This document shows, piece by piece, positions 1 to 6,984 of a DNA stretch of 7,351 nt. The stretch is from Ignavibacteriaceae bacterium (GTDB taxonomy: Bacteria; Bacteroidota; Ignavibacteria; Ignavibacteriales; Ignavibacteriaceae). The translations under genes were made by a program, and so were the position numbers. Where the stretch lies: the NCBI GenBank assembly GCA_025449775.1, contig JANWIS010000073.1, forward strand, positions 1 through 7,351. Direction: 5' to 3'. Positions within the stretch are counted from its first letter, which is position 1. The number at the start of each line of letters is the position of its first letter. The notes beneath the pieces are model-generated. The model made no database searches. It was not told where the DNA came from and saw nothing but the letters and a program-made list of their open reading frames with translations.

Positions 1-2203
1 GTAATAATCTATTATCCTTTGGCCTGTATTTTCTGATGAGTTGTTCTGCCAAACTAATTGCATCCGATTCAATTAATCCAATTATTATCCAGAAAATGAA
101 AATCTCTTCCTCTTCCACACTCGGATCTAATAGTTTGAATTGTTCAATCAGTTTTTCTAAGTTAGATTCAATAATGCTGCAAGCGACTGAATCACGCCCT
201 AGTAAATAATATGTAATGAATTTTGTTAGAGGGTACTTCCCTTTTAAAACCCTTTCAATCATTTCTTCCTTCCCAGCTGCGATTCCTTTCACGACTTTAT
301 CAAACAACTCAATTTTATCTTCTGTAATAACTAAGTATGCAGCTTGTAAAGCTAGGCCAAGTGTCAAAGATGCTGTAAAATTATCTTCAAGTGAACTTAT
401 ATTTAGAAATTTCACAATGTCTTTTAATCCTGCGGAGTCATCCGGGTTTTCACCAAAATAAAATACAATTGCACGCTGCCACCAAAGATCGTATACAATC
501 GATTTTAAATACTCCGTACTTGGAATACCTCGCCCAGCAAAAAACTCTTGTAACAAATGATGCCTAAACTCTATGCGATTTTGAATAATTCTGAATAGAT
601 TTGACCGACTTAATATTTCATCTTTTAATTGTTCTATATCAGCCGTGTGACCACGTGTACTGAGTTCTCTCTCCAGGATGGATTCAAATTCAGTGAGCTC
701 CATATGTGTTATTTTCCTCCTATGCATGTCAAACGCTATTTGGCAAAGTATAAAGTCTTTTAAAGGGGCATGGAATTGCTGAGATAACCCCTTTTCTTCA
801 TCCCATCTACCTAACATCATCTCGGTAAATTTCTTAAAAAGCTCAGTAATGTTTGCTGGAATATCTTTTCTATTGTAGTCCGAAGTCGCTGCAAAAATAG
901 TCACGAGTAATGGATTTAATTCCATTCCATGTATTTCTTGCAATCTTCTCATTATTTCCTTTGAATTTTCTTTAGTTAAAGCTTGTTTTTTTTCAAATCT
1001 TTTAAGAATCTGATCAACCTCTTTATAACTAATTGGTGAGATATTAAAAACAGAAAATTTCTTGACAGCCTCTATTTTGGTAAGGAAAGAATAATTACGT
1101 GAGGTCATGATCAGTTTGCAATTTGGATAGTCATTGTGGAATTCTATAATTTTATTTAAAATATTTTCTCTCTCAATGTCAGTTGCGATTTCATCCAATG
1201 CATCTATTAGAATAACAACACCTCCATCGTTTAATTCTTTTGTCCCAAAACTAGAGCTTGAAGAATTAGTAATCCTTTTAGTTTCTTCCAAACAAATCTC
1301 AACCAATGAATGCGAACCATCCCTAAGGCGGATATCTACCGATCTTAGTAATACTGGTACAACGTATTCATTTACATCCTTTATTCCTTTATTGGCTAGT
1401 ATATAAGCAATCCGCCTTAACGCAGTTGACTTCCCAGAACCTGCCTCTCCTTGAATTAGTATTAATTTTTCCTTTTTTGACATGATACCTGTTAAAGGAA
1501 ATTCTTCAAACTTTGGTTCATGAATAATTTTCCCCCCTGATTTTTTAAGCGTTAACAAAGTACGATGTAATCGAAGTTGAACGAACATATCATCAGATGC
1601 GGCATCTACAGAATCGCTCCTTGGCAATAATCCATAGTTCAAATTACTAGAACTAATATCCTCAACATTTTTTTTAAGTGATCTGAAATAGGGCATTAAT
1701 TCTGCATCAATTCCAAACCATAATTCCGGAAAATGTTTATCAATCAACGGTATAATTTCATCCGAATCCATAAATTCTAATTTTGAATCTTTAACTTCTT
1801 CAACTAGGAAATCCTTTGCTGAATCGTTTATTTTTCCGCTAACACACAAAATCACTTTAATGGGATATTTCTTCTCTTTATTTTTTATAAGTATTATTTT
1901 AGTATTTGCCGCTGTTTTTAATTGTGTCGTGGTTTCAACAATACTTTGTCTCGGACCCTTCGCCATATTCAAAGAACCAATTTTTGTTTGGACAGCATAT
2001 AGATCATATGTTTCCAAAGGTGTAGCAAGAGTAAAAACAGTGTCTTTGCCCTTTTCTTGTGGCCCACATAGATCTCTTCCATCTCCGAATCCCAACCGCA
2101 GAAATAAAGGCCGAATAACTTGGTCACGAAAATCATCTTCGCTTAAGCTACGGAGATACTTTTCCTTTTTAAAACGAGATATCGTCTCAGGTTTTATTTC
2201 CAT
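1..2203 (-). CDS. PD-(D/E)xK nuclease-like + NACHT NTPase, NLR-like defence protein (3' end outside window)
   Basis: The frame opens with ATG at 2203-2201 and stays open for 734 codons to the window edge, so the C-terminus is missing. An in-frame stop at 2224-2222 makes this the first usable start; a weak AAGGA lies just upstream. Residues 1 to about 110 look like a restriction-endonuclease fold: G38-F39, then GKD (D54), then a YAVQTK strand (Q72, K74), the D...QxK pattern of Mrr-like nucleases. A NACHT NTPase follows: Walker A GEAGSGKST at 252-260 (K258), a hydrophobic strand ending LIDALDE at 332-338 (D334, D337, E338), and a sensor-like MTSR (R369). A helical region carries FRHHLLQEFFA at 546-556, the FxHxxLQEFFA motif common after NACHT cores. 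The last ~180 visible residues are helical and unassigned. Known bacterial STAND/NACHT proteins (Avs, bNACHT) sense phage proteins through C-terminal repeats and then activate an N-terminal effector; a DNA-cleaving effector is inferred here. Domain calls are confident; the anti-phage role is inferred. Confidence 0.9.
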   Translation of the reverse strand, partial: MEIKPETISRFKKEKYLRSLSEDDFRDQVIRPLFLRLGFGDGRDLCGPQEKGKDTVFTLATPLETYDLYAVQTKIGSLNMAKGPRQSIVETTTQLKTAANTKIILIKNKEKKYPIKVILCVSGKINDSAKDFLVEEVKDSKLEFMDSDEIIPLIDKHFPELWFGIDAELMPYFRSLKKNVEDISSSNLNYGLLPRSDSVDAASDDMFVQLRLHRTLLTLKKSGGKIIHEPKFEEFPLTGIMSKKEKLILIQGEAGSGKSTALRRIAYILANKGIKDVNEYVVPVLLRSVDIRLRDGSHSLVEICLEETKRITNSSSSSFGTKELNDGGVVILIDALDEIATDIERENILNKIIEFHNDYPNCKLIMTSRNYSFLTKIEAVKKFSVFNISPISYKEVDQILKRFEKKQALTKENSKEIMRRLQEIHGMELNPLLVTIFAATSDYNRKDIPANITELFKKFTEMMLGRWDEEKGLSQQFHAPLKDFILCQIAFDMHRRKITHMELTEFESILERELSTRGHTADIEQLKDEILSRSNLFRIIQNRIEFRHHLLQEFFAGRGIPSTEYLKSIVYDLWWQRAIVFYFGENPDDSAGLKDIVKFLNISSLEDNFTASLTLGLALQAAYLVITEDKIELFDKVVKGIAAGKEEMIERVLKGKYPLTKFITYYLLGRDSVACSIIESNLEKLIEQFKLLDPSVEEEEIFIFWIIIGLIESDAISLAEQLIRKYRPKDNRLL

Positions 2204-2317
2204 ATTTTCCTTAATAAAATTTTAGTCTTGTTCTTCATCAAACTTACCTACTCCATCTCATTTCCTCAACAATTATTTTGTAAAAAGCTTTAGAAGTGAA
2301 TGGCAAGAAGAAAGAGG

Positions 2318-2352
2318 AGATTGCTTTATCGGAAAAGCAGATTGCTTTGTCG
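2318..2352. repeat. 14-base direct repeat pair, 21-base period
   Basis: The 14-mer agattgctttatcg at 2318-2331 recurs as agattgctttgtcg at 2339-2352 with one mismatch. The second copy runs straight into the composite inverted repeat. The core GATTGCTTnGTCG, with GCAATGAC further on at 2391-2398, resembles a dispersed intergenic palindrome I recall from many environmental bacterial genomes; that likeness is from memory. Confidence 0.55.
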
Positions 2353-2440
2353 TCCTTGTCTTCGACTGAGCTCAGATTGACGGACTAAATGCAATGACCC
2401 CGACAAGGATTGTCACACTGAGCCTGTCGAAGTGTGACAA
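2353..2440. repeat. Composite REP-like inverted repeats
   Basis: A perfect 10-bp stem, ttgtcacact at 2410-2419 and agtgtgacaa at 2431-2440, encloses an 11-base loop. A second inverted pair, tccttgtc at 2353-2360 and gacaagga at 2402-2409, abuts it directly. Inside the second pair lies cttcgactgagctcag at 2360-2375, a diverged copy in opposite orientation of the minus-strand sequence cttcgacaggctcag read from 2432 down to 2418. A 5-bp pair, attgc at 2341-2345 and gcaat at 2391-2395, crosses the 8-bp pair, which suggests one palindrome merged into another. Motifs of the CTTCGACnnnCTCAG type are common as dispersed intergenic repeats. The 10-bp hairpin has no T-run on either strand, so it is not an intrinsic terminator by itself. 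Confidence 0.7.
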
Positions 2441-2443
2441 CTT

Positions 2444-2477
2444 AAAACAAAAAAGTACTGAGGGAATTTATCCCACA
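2444..2477 (-). terminator. Possible weak intrinsic terminator of the NRPS-VOC-desaturase operon
   Basis: On the minus strand, about 30 bases after the desaturase stop, TGTGGGA (2477-2471) can pair with TCCCTCA (2465-2459) around a 5-base loop with one mismatch. A 4-base gap follows, then T6-G-T4 (2454-2444). The position is right, but the short imperfect stem and the gap make this a modest candidate. The stronger 10-bp hairpin just beyond may add to transcript 3'-end stability. Confidence 0.4.
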
Positions 2478-2507
2478 ACACTAATATGATTTTTTGGAAG
2501 TGAAATT

Positions 2508-3539
2508 TTATGCCGCCTGAATTTCCTTTTGACATTTACCGATCCAGCAGTCAGCTACGGTATGCTTACCAAAGAAGTAACCGTCGCAATGATGCCCGGT
2601 AACATACTGAGGACAGCTCATAAAAATTTTATGGGCTATTGGCAAGCCAAAGTAAGGAACTCGCTGTGCAAGATGATGAGTTAAATGATAACCATTATGG
2701 TGAGGATGAAAGAAAGGTTTGGCAACGCTCGATACAGGATTATTTCTTGTGAACCCGATAAGTGTCCCGGGCACTAAACCGACGTGATCAGAAATTTCTC
2801 TGAATGTAGTGATGAAATGAAATACAGTTGCTCTTGCAACCATCCAGATGCCTGCAAAAATAAATGCCGGCACAATTCCCGTAATCAAAATTAACAGGCT
2901 GAGCATCACTAACCACCAGTAAGCAAATTTAATGTTGTCTTTCCAGGAAACATCAAACAGCTGACCAAATGTGTTGCTTCTCCACATTGGCCATGAAAAA
3001 ATATTTATGCTCAAAACTTTTTGCCAGGTTGTTTGCCGGAAAGTATCTTTATGAATAAAGTCAGGATCATCAGACATTGAGCCGAGGTACAAATGATGAG
3101 TACGATGCTGCTGCCAGTAACGTGAAGTAAGATTGAACAATGGCCAGGAAAGTGAAAGATCTGCTATAAGATCATTCCTCCATTTGAATTTATCAAGTAT
3201 AGAATGCCCGGCATCGTGAAGTAAATTTCCTAAAGCGCGCTGTCTGTTTCCTATAATTAAAACTGAAAGCGGTAAAAAGTATAAGCTCACAAAAGCTGAC
3301 AGCCACCATGCGGCAAAAATTATCATCCAGTCGAATAGAATATTTGATCCTGTTCTCAGCACAGATGGCGTCTGAAGTTCTTTGAGCTTTTGAAAAAGAT
3401 TTTTTTCTCGCATTGTAGCAACGAACTCATGAATATCTTTTAATACTGCATCTTTAAATTCTTTGGGTTGAGGTTCAGTAATTGAACGGCTTACTTTTGC
3501 TGATGTAATTGTCTCAAGCTGATTTATTGTTATATCCAT
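2508..3539 (-). CDS. Membrane fatty-acid-desaturase-family enzyme (three His boxes)
   Basis: A 343-residue integral-membrane non-haem di-iron oxygenase of the fatty acid desaturase family. The three metal-binding histidine boxes are complete: HDAGH at 108-112, HRTHH at 145-149 and HLTHH at 285-289, with extra histidines at 278-281 and a REISDH segment at 247-252. Hydrophobic pairs at about 66-98 and 203-240 give the usual four-helix topology with the His boxes on the cytoplasmic face. The N-terminal ~60 residues are soluble and helical. Length is normal for the family and no key residue is missing. The start is fixed by a strong Shine-Dalgarno at 3554-3548. It is the last gene of the operon, 17 bases after the VOC gene. 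Family members desaturate or hydroxylate acyl chains, but some act on small metabolites; RtxC of rhizobitoxine biosynthesis is a desaturase-like example. Next to an NRPS-like gene, a tailoring role is plausible; ordinary lipid desaturation cannot be excluded. No dedicated ferredoxin or reductase is visible here. Confidence 0.93.
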   Translation of the reverse strand: MDITINQLETITSAKVSRSITEPQPKEFKDAVLKDIHEFVATMREKNLFQKLKELQTPSVLRTGSNILFDWMIIFAAWWLSAFVSLYFLPLSVLIIGNRQRALGNLLHDAGHSILDKFKWRNDLIADLSLSWPLFNLTSRYWQQHRTHHLYLGSMSDDPDFIHKDTFRQTTWQKVLSINIFSWPMWRSNTFGQLFDVSWKDNIKFAYWWLVMLSLLILITGIVPAFIFAGIWMVARATVFHFITTFREISDHVGLVPGTLIGFTRNNPVSSVAKPFFHPHHNGYHLTHHLAQRVPYFGLPIAHKIFMSCPQYVTGHHCDGYFFGKHTVADCWIGKCQKEIQAA

Positions 3540-3547
3540 GATTATTT

Positions 3548-3554
3548 CCTCCTC
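3548..3554 (-). promoter_or_regulatory. Strong Shine-Dalgarno for the desaturase gene
   Basis: The minus strand reads GAGGAGG, 8 bases before the desaturase ATG, inside the 17-base gap after the VOC stop codon. It is the best ribosome-binding site in the window and settles the start. It suggests the membrane enzyme is translated efficiently from the shared transcript. Confidence 0.8.
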
Positions 3555-3556
3555 AT

Positions 3557-3964
3557 TTATTTTCTACCTATAATTTCTATTAACCCCCATTGCTGGCTGA
3601 AGAGGTGACTTGCCCAAACATCAGTTTCAAATGTCGTTTCGAATGGAGCAGTTACCATATAGAATCCATTCTTCTTTAGTTGATCTACAGTTTCAGAAAA
3701 ATTTTTTACTCTATAGCATACATGGTATAAAACACTCGGTGATGTTTTAAGCATGCTTTCTACAGGATTCGGATTTCCAGCCGGCTCAACTAATTCTATC
3801 CGGTGGTCAGAGCTTTCATTCGATAAGTAAGTGATATAAACATTTTGTCCCTTCTCCAGATACTTATTCACATCAACTTTATTGTAATAAATACTAAATG
3901 CTTTTATAGCTTCTTCAGTTGATCTCACAGCATAGCTTATATGATCTAATTTCATATTGTTCAT
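3557..3964 (-). CDS. VOC-superfamily (glyoxalase / methylmalonyl-CoA epimerase-like) metalloenzyme
   Basis: A 135-residue protein made of two beta-alpha-beta-beta-beta modules, the vicinal oxygen chelate fold. Four candidate metal ligands sit at the family positions: H8 in LDHISYAV, E57 in IELVEP, H81 in LYHVCYRV and E130 in LIEIIGR. The H/E(Q)/H/E set matches the divalent-metal site of methylmalonyl-CoA epimerase and glyoxalase I, so it should be catalytically competent and not merely a binding protein. The start at 3964 has GGAG (3978-3975) 10 bases upstream; a second Met at residue 4 is possible but has no site of its own. It lies 32 bases after the NRPS-like gene and 17 before the desaturase. 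VOC enzymes catalyse epimerisation, isomerisation, lyase or dioxygenase steps through a metal-bound enolate-like intermediate. Here it may act on the carrier-bound or released product. The exact reaction and substrate cannot be read from the sequence. Confidence 0.88.
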   Translation of the reverse strand: MNNMKLDHISYAVRSTEEAIKAFSIYYNKVDVNKYLEKGQNVYITYLSNESSDHRIELVEPAGNPNPVESMLKTSPSVLYHVCYRVKNFSETVDQLKKNGFYMVTAPFETTFETDVWASHLFSQQWGLIEIIGRK

Positions 3965-3996
3965 TTAATTAATTCTCCAACTTCATTGTCTCGTAC

Positions 3997-6702
3997 TTAA
4001 CTCACTCGTTTCGCTTCTTCAATACAATCTTTTAGCTTTTGTGCCAGATCTTTAACACTGGGTTCTATAAAAGTGTTTAGATGATGACCTGGAAATTCGT
4101 GCAATTCTAATTTGCCCTTAATTAATTCGCTCCAACCCAGAGCTGGATCCGGATAAATTCCCAACGGTTGTTTACTTGCCCGGAAAATAGCAACGTGTCC
4201 GTAGTACGGACGTGGTTTGTAATTTCGGATAGCTCTGTCATGCATCTCAGCAAGAGCATTAAGTTTGTACGTCTGTGTGTGAAGCATTTCAATGTTGAAT
4301 TTTTTGAAAAACTGTTCAATCAATTTTTCAACCTTCACCTGTATCGTTAGTATTTTGTCTTTAAGTTTTCTTAGTAAGTAAACAGCTTTCTCTTTGTATT
4401 TAAGTGTCTGATGTACACTGAGCTCATAATCAATTCTATCTATTGTTCTTTGGAATACGTGCTTAAGAAAAGTTGTACCCGGCAGACGTTTTGGATATTT
4501 CTTCCATCGGTTAGTTTCTATCATTACTACAAGCGCTACTTCTTCACCTGCTGATTGAAGTATCTGTGCCATTTCATAAGCCAGAGTTCCACCCATACAC
4601 CATCCACCAATAAAATATGGACCCGTTGGTTGAATGGTTTGAATTTCCTTTACATAGTTTGCAGCTATATCTGTAATGCTTCGATCGCTAATTGGTTTTC
4701 CATCCAAACCCTCAGCTTGTAATCCATAAAAAGGCTGATCTGCACCAAGGTTGAATGCTAAATCATGAAAACCAATTACGTTCCCCCGATGTCCATGTGC
4801 ACAAAAGAAAGGAGGCTTTGAACCTTCCTTTTGAATTGCTACTAACGGTGACCAGGCTGCCGACCAATCTTCATCAGAAAGAATTTTAGATAATTGTTCA
4901 ATAGTCGGTGCATTGAAAATTGTAGCTAATGGCAAATTTTTTCCAAATACTTTATCGATTTCACCAAACAGCATCATAGCCAAAAGCGATGATCCGCCTT
5001 GCTCAAAAAAATTATCACTTACTCCAATATTTTCTCTTCCAAGCACAAGCTTCCAGATTTTTAATAACTTTTTCTCAACTTCATTTCGTGGTGCACAATA
5101 GTTGCTTTTATTCTTAATATTAATTCGTTCGGCATTTATCAAAGCTTTCCGATCCACCTTTCCATGTGCAGTTAATGGAAAAGATTCCATTATGACAAAG
5201 TCAGAAGGGATCATATAATCTGGTAATTTATTTTTCAGGTATGTGCGTAATTCATCAGATTGAATTTTCAGTTTTTGTTTTGGAACAACGTACGCAATCA
5301 GGTATTCTATTGTCGAATCATCTTTCTGGTTTATAACTACAGATTCTTGTATTGAAAGATGTTTGCTCAAAGCTATTTCAATTTCACCCGGCTCGACACG
5401 CATTCCATTAATTTTTACCTGGTGATCAATGCGTCCCAGGAATTCAATGTTCCCATCTTCATTCTGCTTTCCCAGATCTCCTGTGCGGTACATTTTTTCA
5501 CCTGGCAGGTAAGGATTGTCAACAAATTTCTCTTCTGTTAATTTTTTATTATTCAAATAACCGCGAGCAAGTCCAACACCCGATATACAAATCTCACCGG
5601 GAATACCAGCCGGAGTTAATCTCCATTGTTCATCTAAAATAAAAACACCATAATTCATCAATGGTTTGCCAATCGGAACTATGCCGTTCATTTCTTCAGG
5701 TTTGCATTCATACAAAGTAGTATTGATCGTTGCTTCTGTGGGACCGTAAATATTAATTATCTTTTCCGCAGAAATTGTATCCCTTAATCTTAAATAAAGA
5801 TTTTTTGAAAAAATTTCTCCGGCCAAGATGATGTATTTAAAATGCAAATCATTATAACCACCTGCATGATCCAGTAAAAGACTCATAAGAGACGGAACTG
5901 TATTTAGAATATCAATTTTATTTGAAACGATGAGCTCCCACAACTCTTTTATATTATGCTTTACTGATTTCGGGACGAGGAATAATTTTCCACCTGATGT
6001 AAGCGGAAGAAAAACCTGCTGTACGGAGGGATCGAATGTGAATGGTGCAAGTAAGATGTGATTCAATGAACTGTCGAACGGATACAATTTTTCAAACCCA
6101 TAAATATGGTTAACTATACTTGTGTGTTCAATCTGAACTCCCTTCGGCAGACCCGTAGATCCGGATGTATACATAACATAAGCGAGATCGTTTGGACGAT
6201 TAATATTTTCTAAGTTCGAACTATCTCCCACAAATAGAGATTTATCATCAAGATTAATTACTGTCCCATCAAATCGAAATTCATTTTGGAATTCTCCTTT
6301 TTTCAACAGGATTGATAAGCTGCTGTCACGGATTAGATATTCTATTCTTTCTTTCGGGAAATTCTTATCGATAGGCAAAAAAGCTCCGCCCGATTTCAAT
6401 ATGCTGATCATCCCGGTTATTATTTCAATAGGATTATCGTCAACAATTAATCCAACAACCTGATCGGGTTCAACGCCGTTGTCTCTTAAAACTTTTGCAA
6501 GTTGATTTGATCGCTCATTCAACCCTCGATAAGATATCTTTTTGTCTTTTAATACCAGCGCAATATTATCCGGAGATTCCGCAACTTGTTCTTCAAATAA
6601 TTCGTGGAATACTTTCTCTTTAGGATAATAAACTTCCGTATGCTGAAACCGATACAAAAGTTTATCCTGATATATATTGTTTAGTAGTAGATGTTCTGAC
6701 AT
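3997..6702 (-). CDS. NRPS-like single module: adenylation - carrier - thioesterase (Cys nucleophile)
   Basis: A 901-residue protein with no condensation domain. The adenylation domain (about 30-525) shows the full core series: ISYRGLNE (56-63), LKSGGAFLPID (102-112), YTSGSTGLPKG (178-188), FDPS (223-226), IYGPTE (318-323), GEICISGVGLARGYL (369-383), YRTGDL (405-410), the GRIDHQVKINGMR hinge (423-435), LPDYMIP (493-499) and GKVDR (514-518) with catalytic K515. By hand alignment to GrsA the pocket is D224, P225, Q228, T268, I292, A294, I318, I326, N327 and K515; the Asp and Lys favour an alpha-amino acid. The carrier domain has DNFFEQGGSS (563-572), with S572 as the phosphopantetheine site. The thioesterase (about 630-895) has GWCMGG (700-705) with Cys702 for Ser, Glu729 at the usual Asp position and His874 in GHH. 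A long helical lid lies at about 745-815. First gene of a three-gene operon; no clear Shine-Dalgarno. Role: activate, hold and release one acid; product unknown. Confidence 0.94.
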   Translation of the reverse strand: MSEHLLLNNIYQDKLLYRFQHTEVYYPKEKVFHELFEEQVAESPDNIALVLKDKKISYRGLNERSNQLAKVLRDNGVEPDQVVGLIVDDNPIEIITGMISILKSGGAFLPIDKNFPKERIEYLIRDSSLSILLKKGEFQNEFRFDGTVINLDDKSLFVGDSSNLENINRPNDLAYVMYTSGSTGLPKGVQIEHTSIVNHIYGFEKLYPFDSSLNHILLAPFTFDPSVQQVFLPLTSGGKLFLVPKSVKHNIKELWELIVSNKIDILNTVPSLMSLLLDHAGGYNDLHFKYIILAGEIFSKNLYLRLRDTISAEKIINIYGPTEATINTTLYECKPEEMNGIVPIGKPLMNYGVFILDEQWRLTPAGIPGEICISGVGLARGYLNNKKLTEEKFVDNPYLPGEKMYRTGDLGKQNEDGNIEFLGRIDHQVKINGMRVEPGEIEIALSKHLSIQESVVINQKDDSTIEYLIAYVVPKQKLKIQSDELRTYLKNKLPDYMIPSDFVIMESFPLTAHGKVDRKALINAERINIKNKSNYCAPRNEVEKKLLKIWKLVLGRENIGVSDNFFEQGGSSLLAMMLFGEIDKVFGKNLPLATIFNAPTIEQLSKILSDEDWSAAWSPLVAIQKEGSKPPFFCAHGHRGNVIGFHDLAFNLGADQPFYGLQAEGLDGKPISDRSITDIAANYVKEIQTIQPTGPYFIGGWCMGGTLAYEMAQILQSAGEEVALVVMIETNRWKKYPKRLPGTTFLKHVFQRTIDRIDYELSVHQTLKYKEKAVYLLRKLKDKILTIQVKVEKLIEQFFKKFNIEMLHTQTYKLNALAEMHDRAIRNYKPRPYYGHVAIFRASKQPLGIYPDPALGWSELIKGKLELHEFPGHHLNTFIEPSVKDLAQKLKDCIEEAKRVS

Positions 6703-6827
6703 CAGTTTAGCAAATGACTATTAATAAAATTTGCCAACTTATATGCCAGTGAGAATTTGTTGTTTAATAAGGATAGTTACTGAAAAAGGTCGTAGCATTT
6801 TGCCACAATAAGCAAAGACTAATGAGT

Positions 6828-6833
6828 ATTATA
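6828..6833 (-). promoter_or_regulatory. Candidate -10 box for the NRPS-like operon
   Basis: The minus strand reads TATAAT here, about 125 bases before the NRPS-like start codon and downstream of the preceding gene's terminator. The -35 region at 17-18 bases spacing matches TTGACA in only about half its positions. In AT-rich DNA a single TATAAT is weak evidence. An independent promoter is expected somewhere in 6703-6922 because the upstream terminator isolates the operon. Confidence 0.3.
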
Positions 6834-6922
6834 TTTACACTCGTTTAATCAGCCGAAGAAGTGAAATGTGTTGTGAATGAAAATAACTTTTCGGATGTCT
6901 ATTGATCTGCAAGACTGGTGGG

Positions 6923-6959
6923 AAATAAAAAAGTGCTGCGAGTTTTATTCTGCAGCACT
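6923..6959 (-). terminator. Intrinsic terminator of the right-edge gene
   Basis: On the minus strand AGTGCTGC (6959-6952) pairs perfectly with GCAGCACT (6939-6932) around a 12-base loop, followed at once by TTTTTATTT (6931-6923). It lies 25 bases after the stop codon of the right-edge gene. This is a textbook rho-independent terminator, and it marks the transcription boundary between that gene and the NRPS-like operon. Confidence 0.9.
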
Positions 6960-6984
6960 CATACAATTTTATCTTTTGGAAATT

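Larger units (their letters stand above)
2204..2507. other. 304-base intergenic region between the NACHT gene and the desaturase operon
   Basis: No convincing open reading frame lies here. From the desaturase side it holds a weak terminator-like hairpin with T-runs on the minus strand (2444-2477), a perfect 10-bp palindrome and a second, overlapping set of inverted repeats (2353-2440), and a 14-base direct repeat pair (2318-2352). The remaining stretch, about 2204-2317, should contain the promoter of the NACHT gene. I see AT-rich sequence there but no -35/-10 pair that I would defend. A weak AAGGA Shine-Dalgarno match sits at about 2208-2212, just before the NACHT ATG. Confidence 0.7.

Noticed and set aside
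216..461. Plus-strand open frame of 81 codons
   Set aside because: It lies wholly antisense to the NACHT gene, is serine/phenylalanine-rich low-information sequence, and has no supporting signals. The same applies to plus-strand frames at 1134-1406 and 1860-2225.
2410..2440. Perfect 10-bp hairpin as an intrinsic terminator
   Set aside because: Neither flank has a T-run in the correct direction; the sequence fits a dispersed REP-like repeat better.
3557..3964. Calling the VOC gene a true methylmalonyl-CoA epimerase of propionate metabolism
   Set aside because: The ligand pattern fits the fold, but the C-terminal half differs from the epimerase pattern I know, and the neighbours are NRPS and desaturase genes, not mutase subunits.
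4122..5541. Short open frames inside the NRPS-like gene (4122-4319 minus; 4168-4350, 4913-5101 and 5359-5541 plus)
   Set aside because: All are out-of-frame or antisense to a protein whose domain motifs run through the same positions without a break.
3997..6702. Fatty acyl-AMP ligase or fungal-type quinone synthetase identity for the adenylation protein
   Set aside because: The canonical NRPS core motifs and the retained Asp at the amino-binding position favour an amino-acid-activating domain; A-T-TE order alone does not establish a keto-acid substrate.
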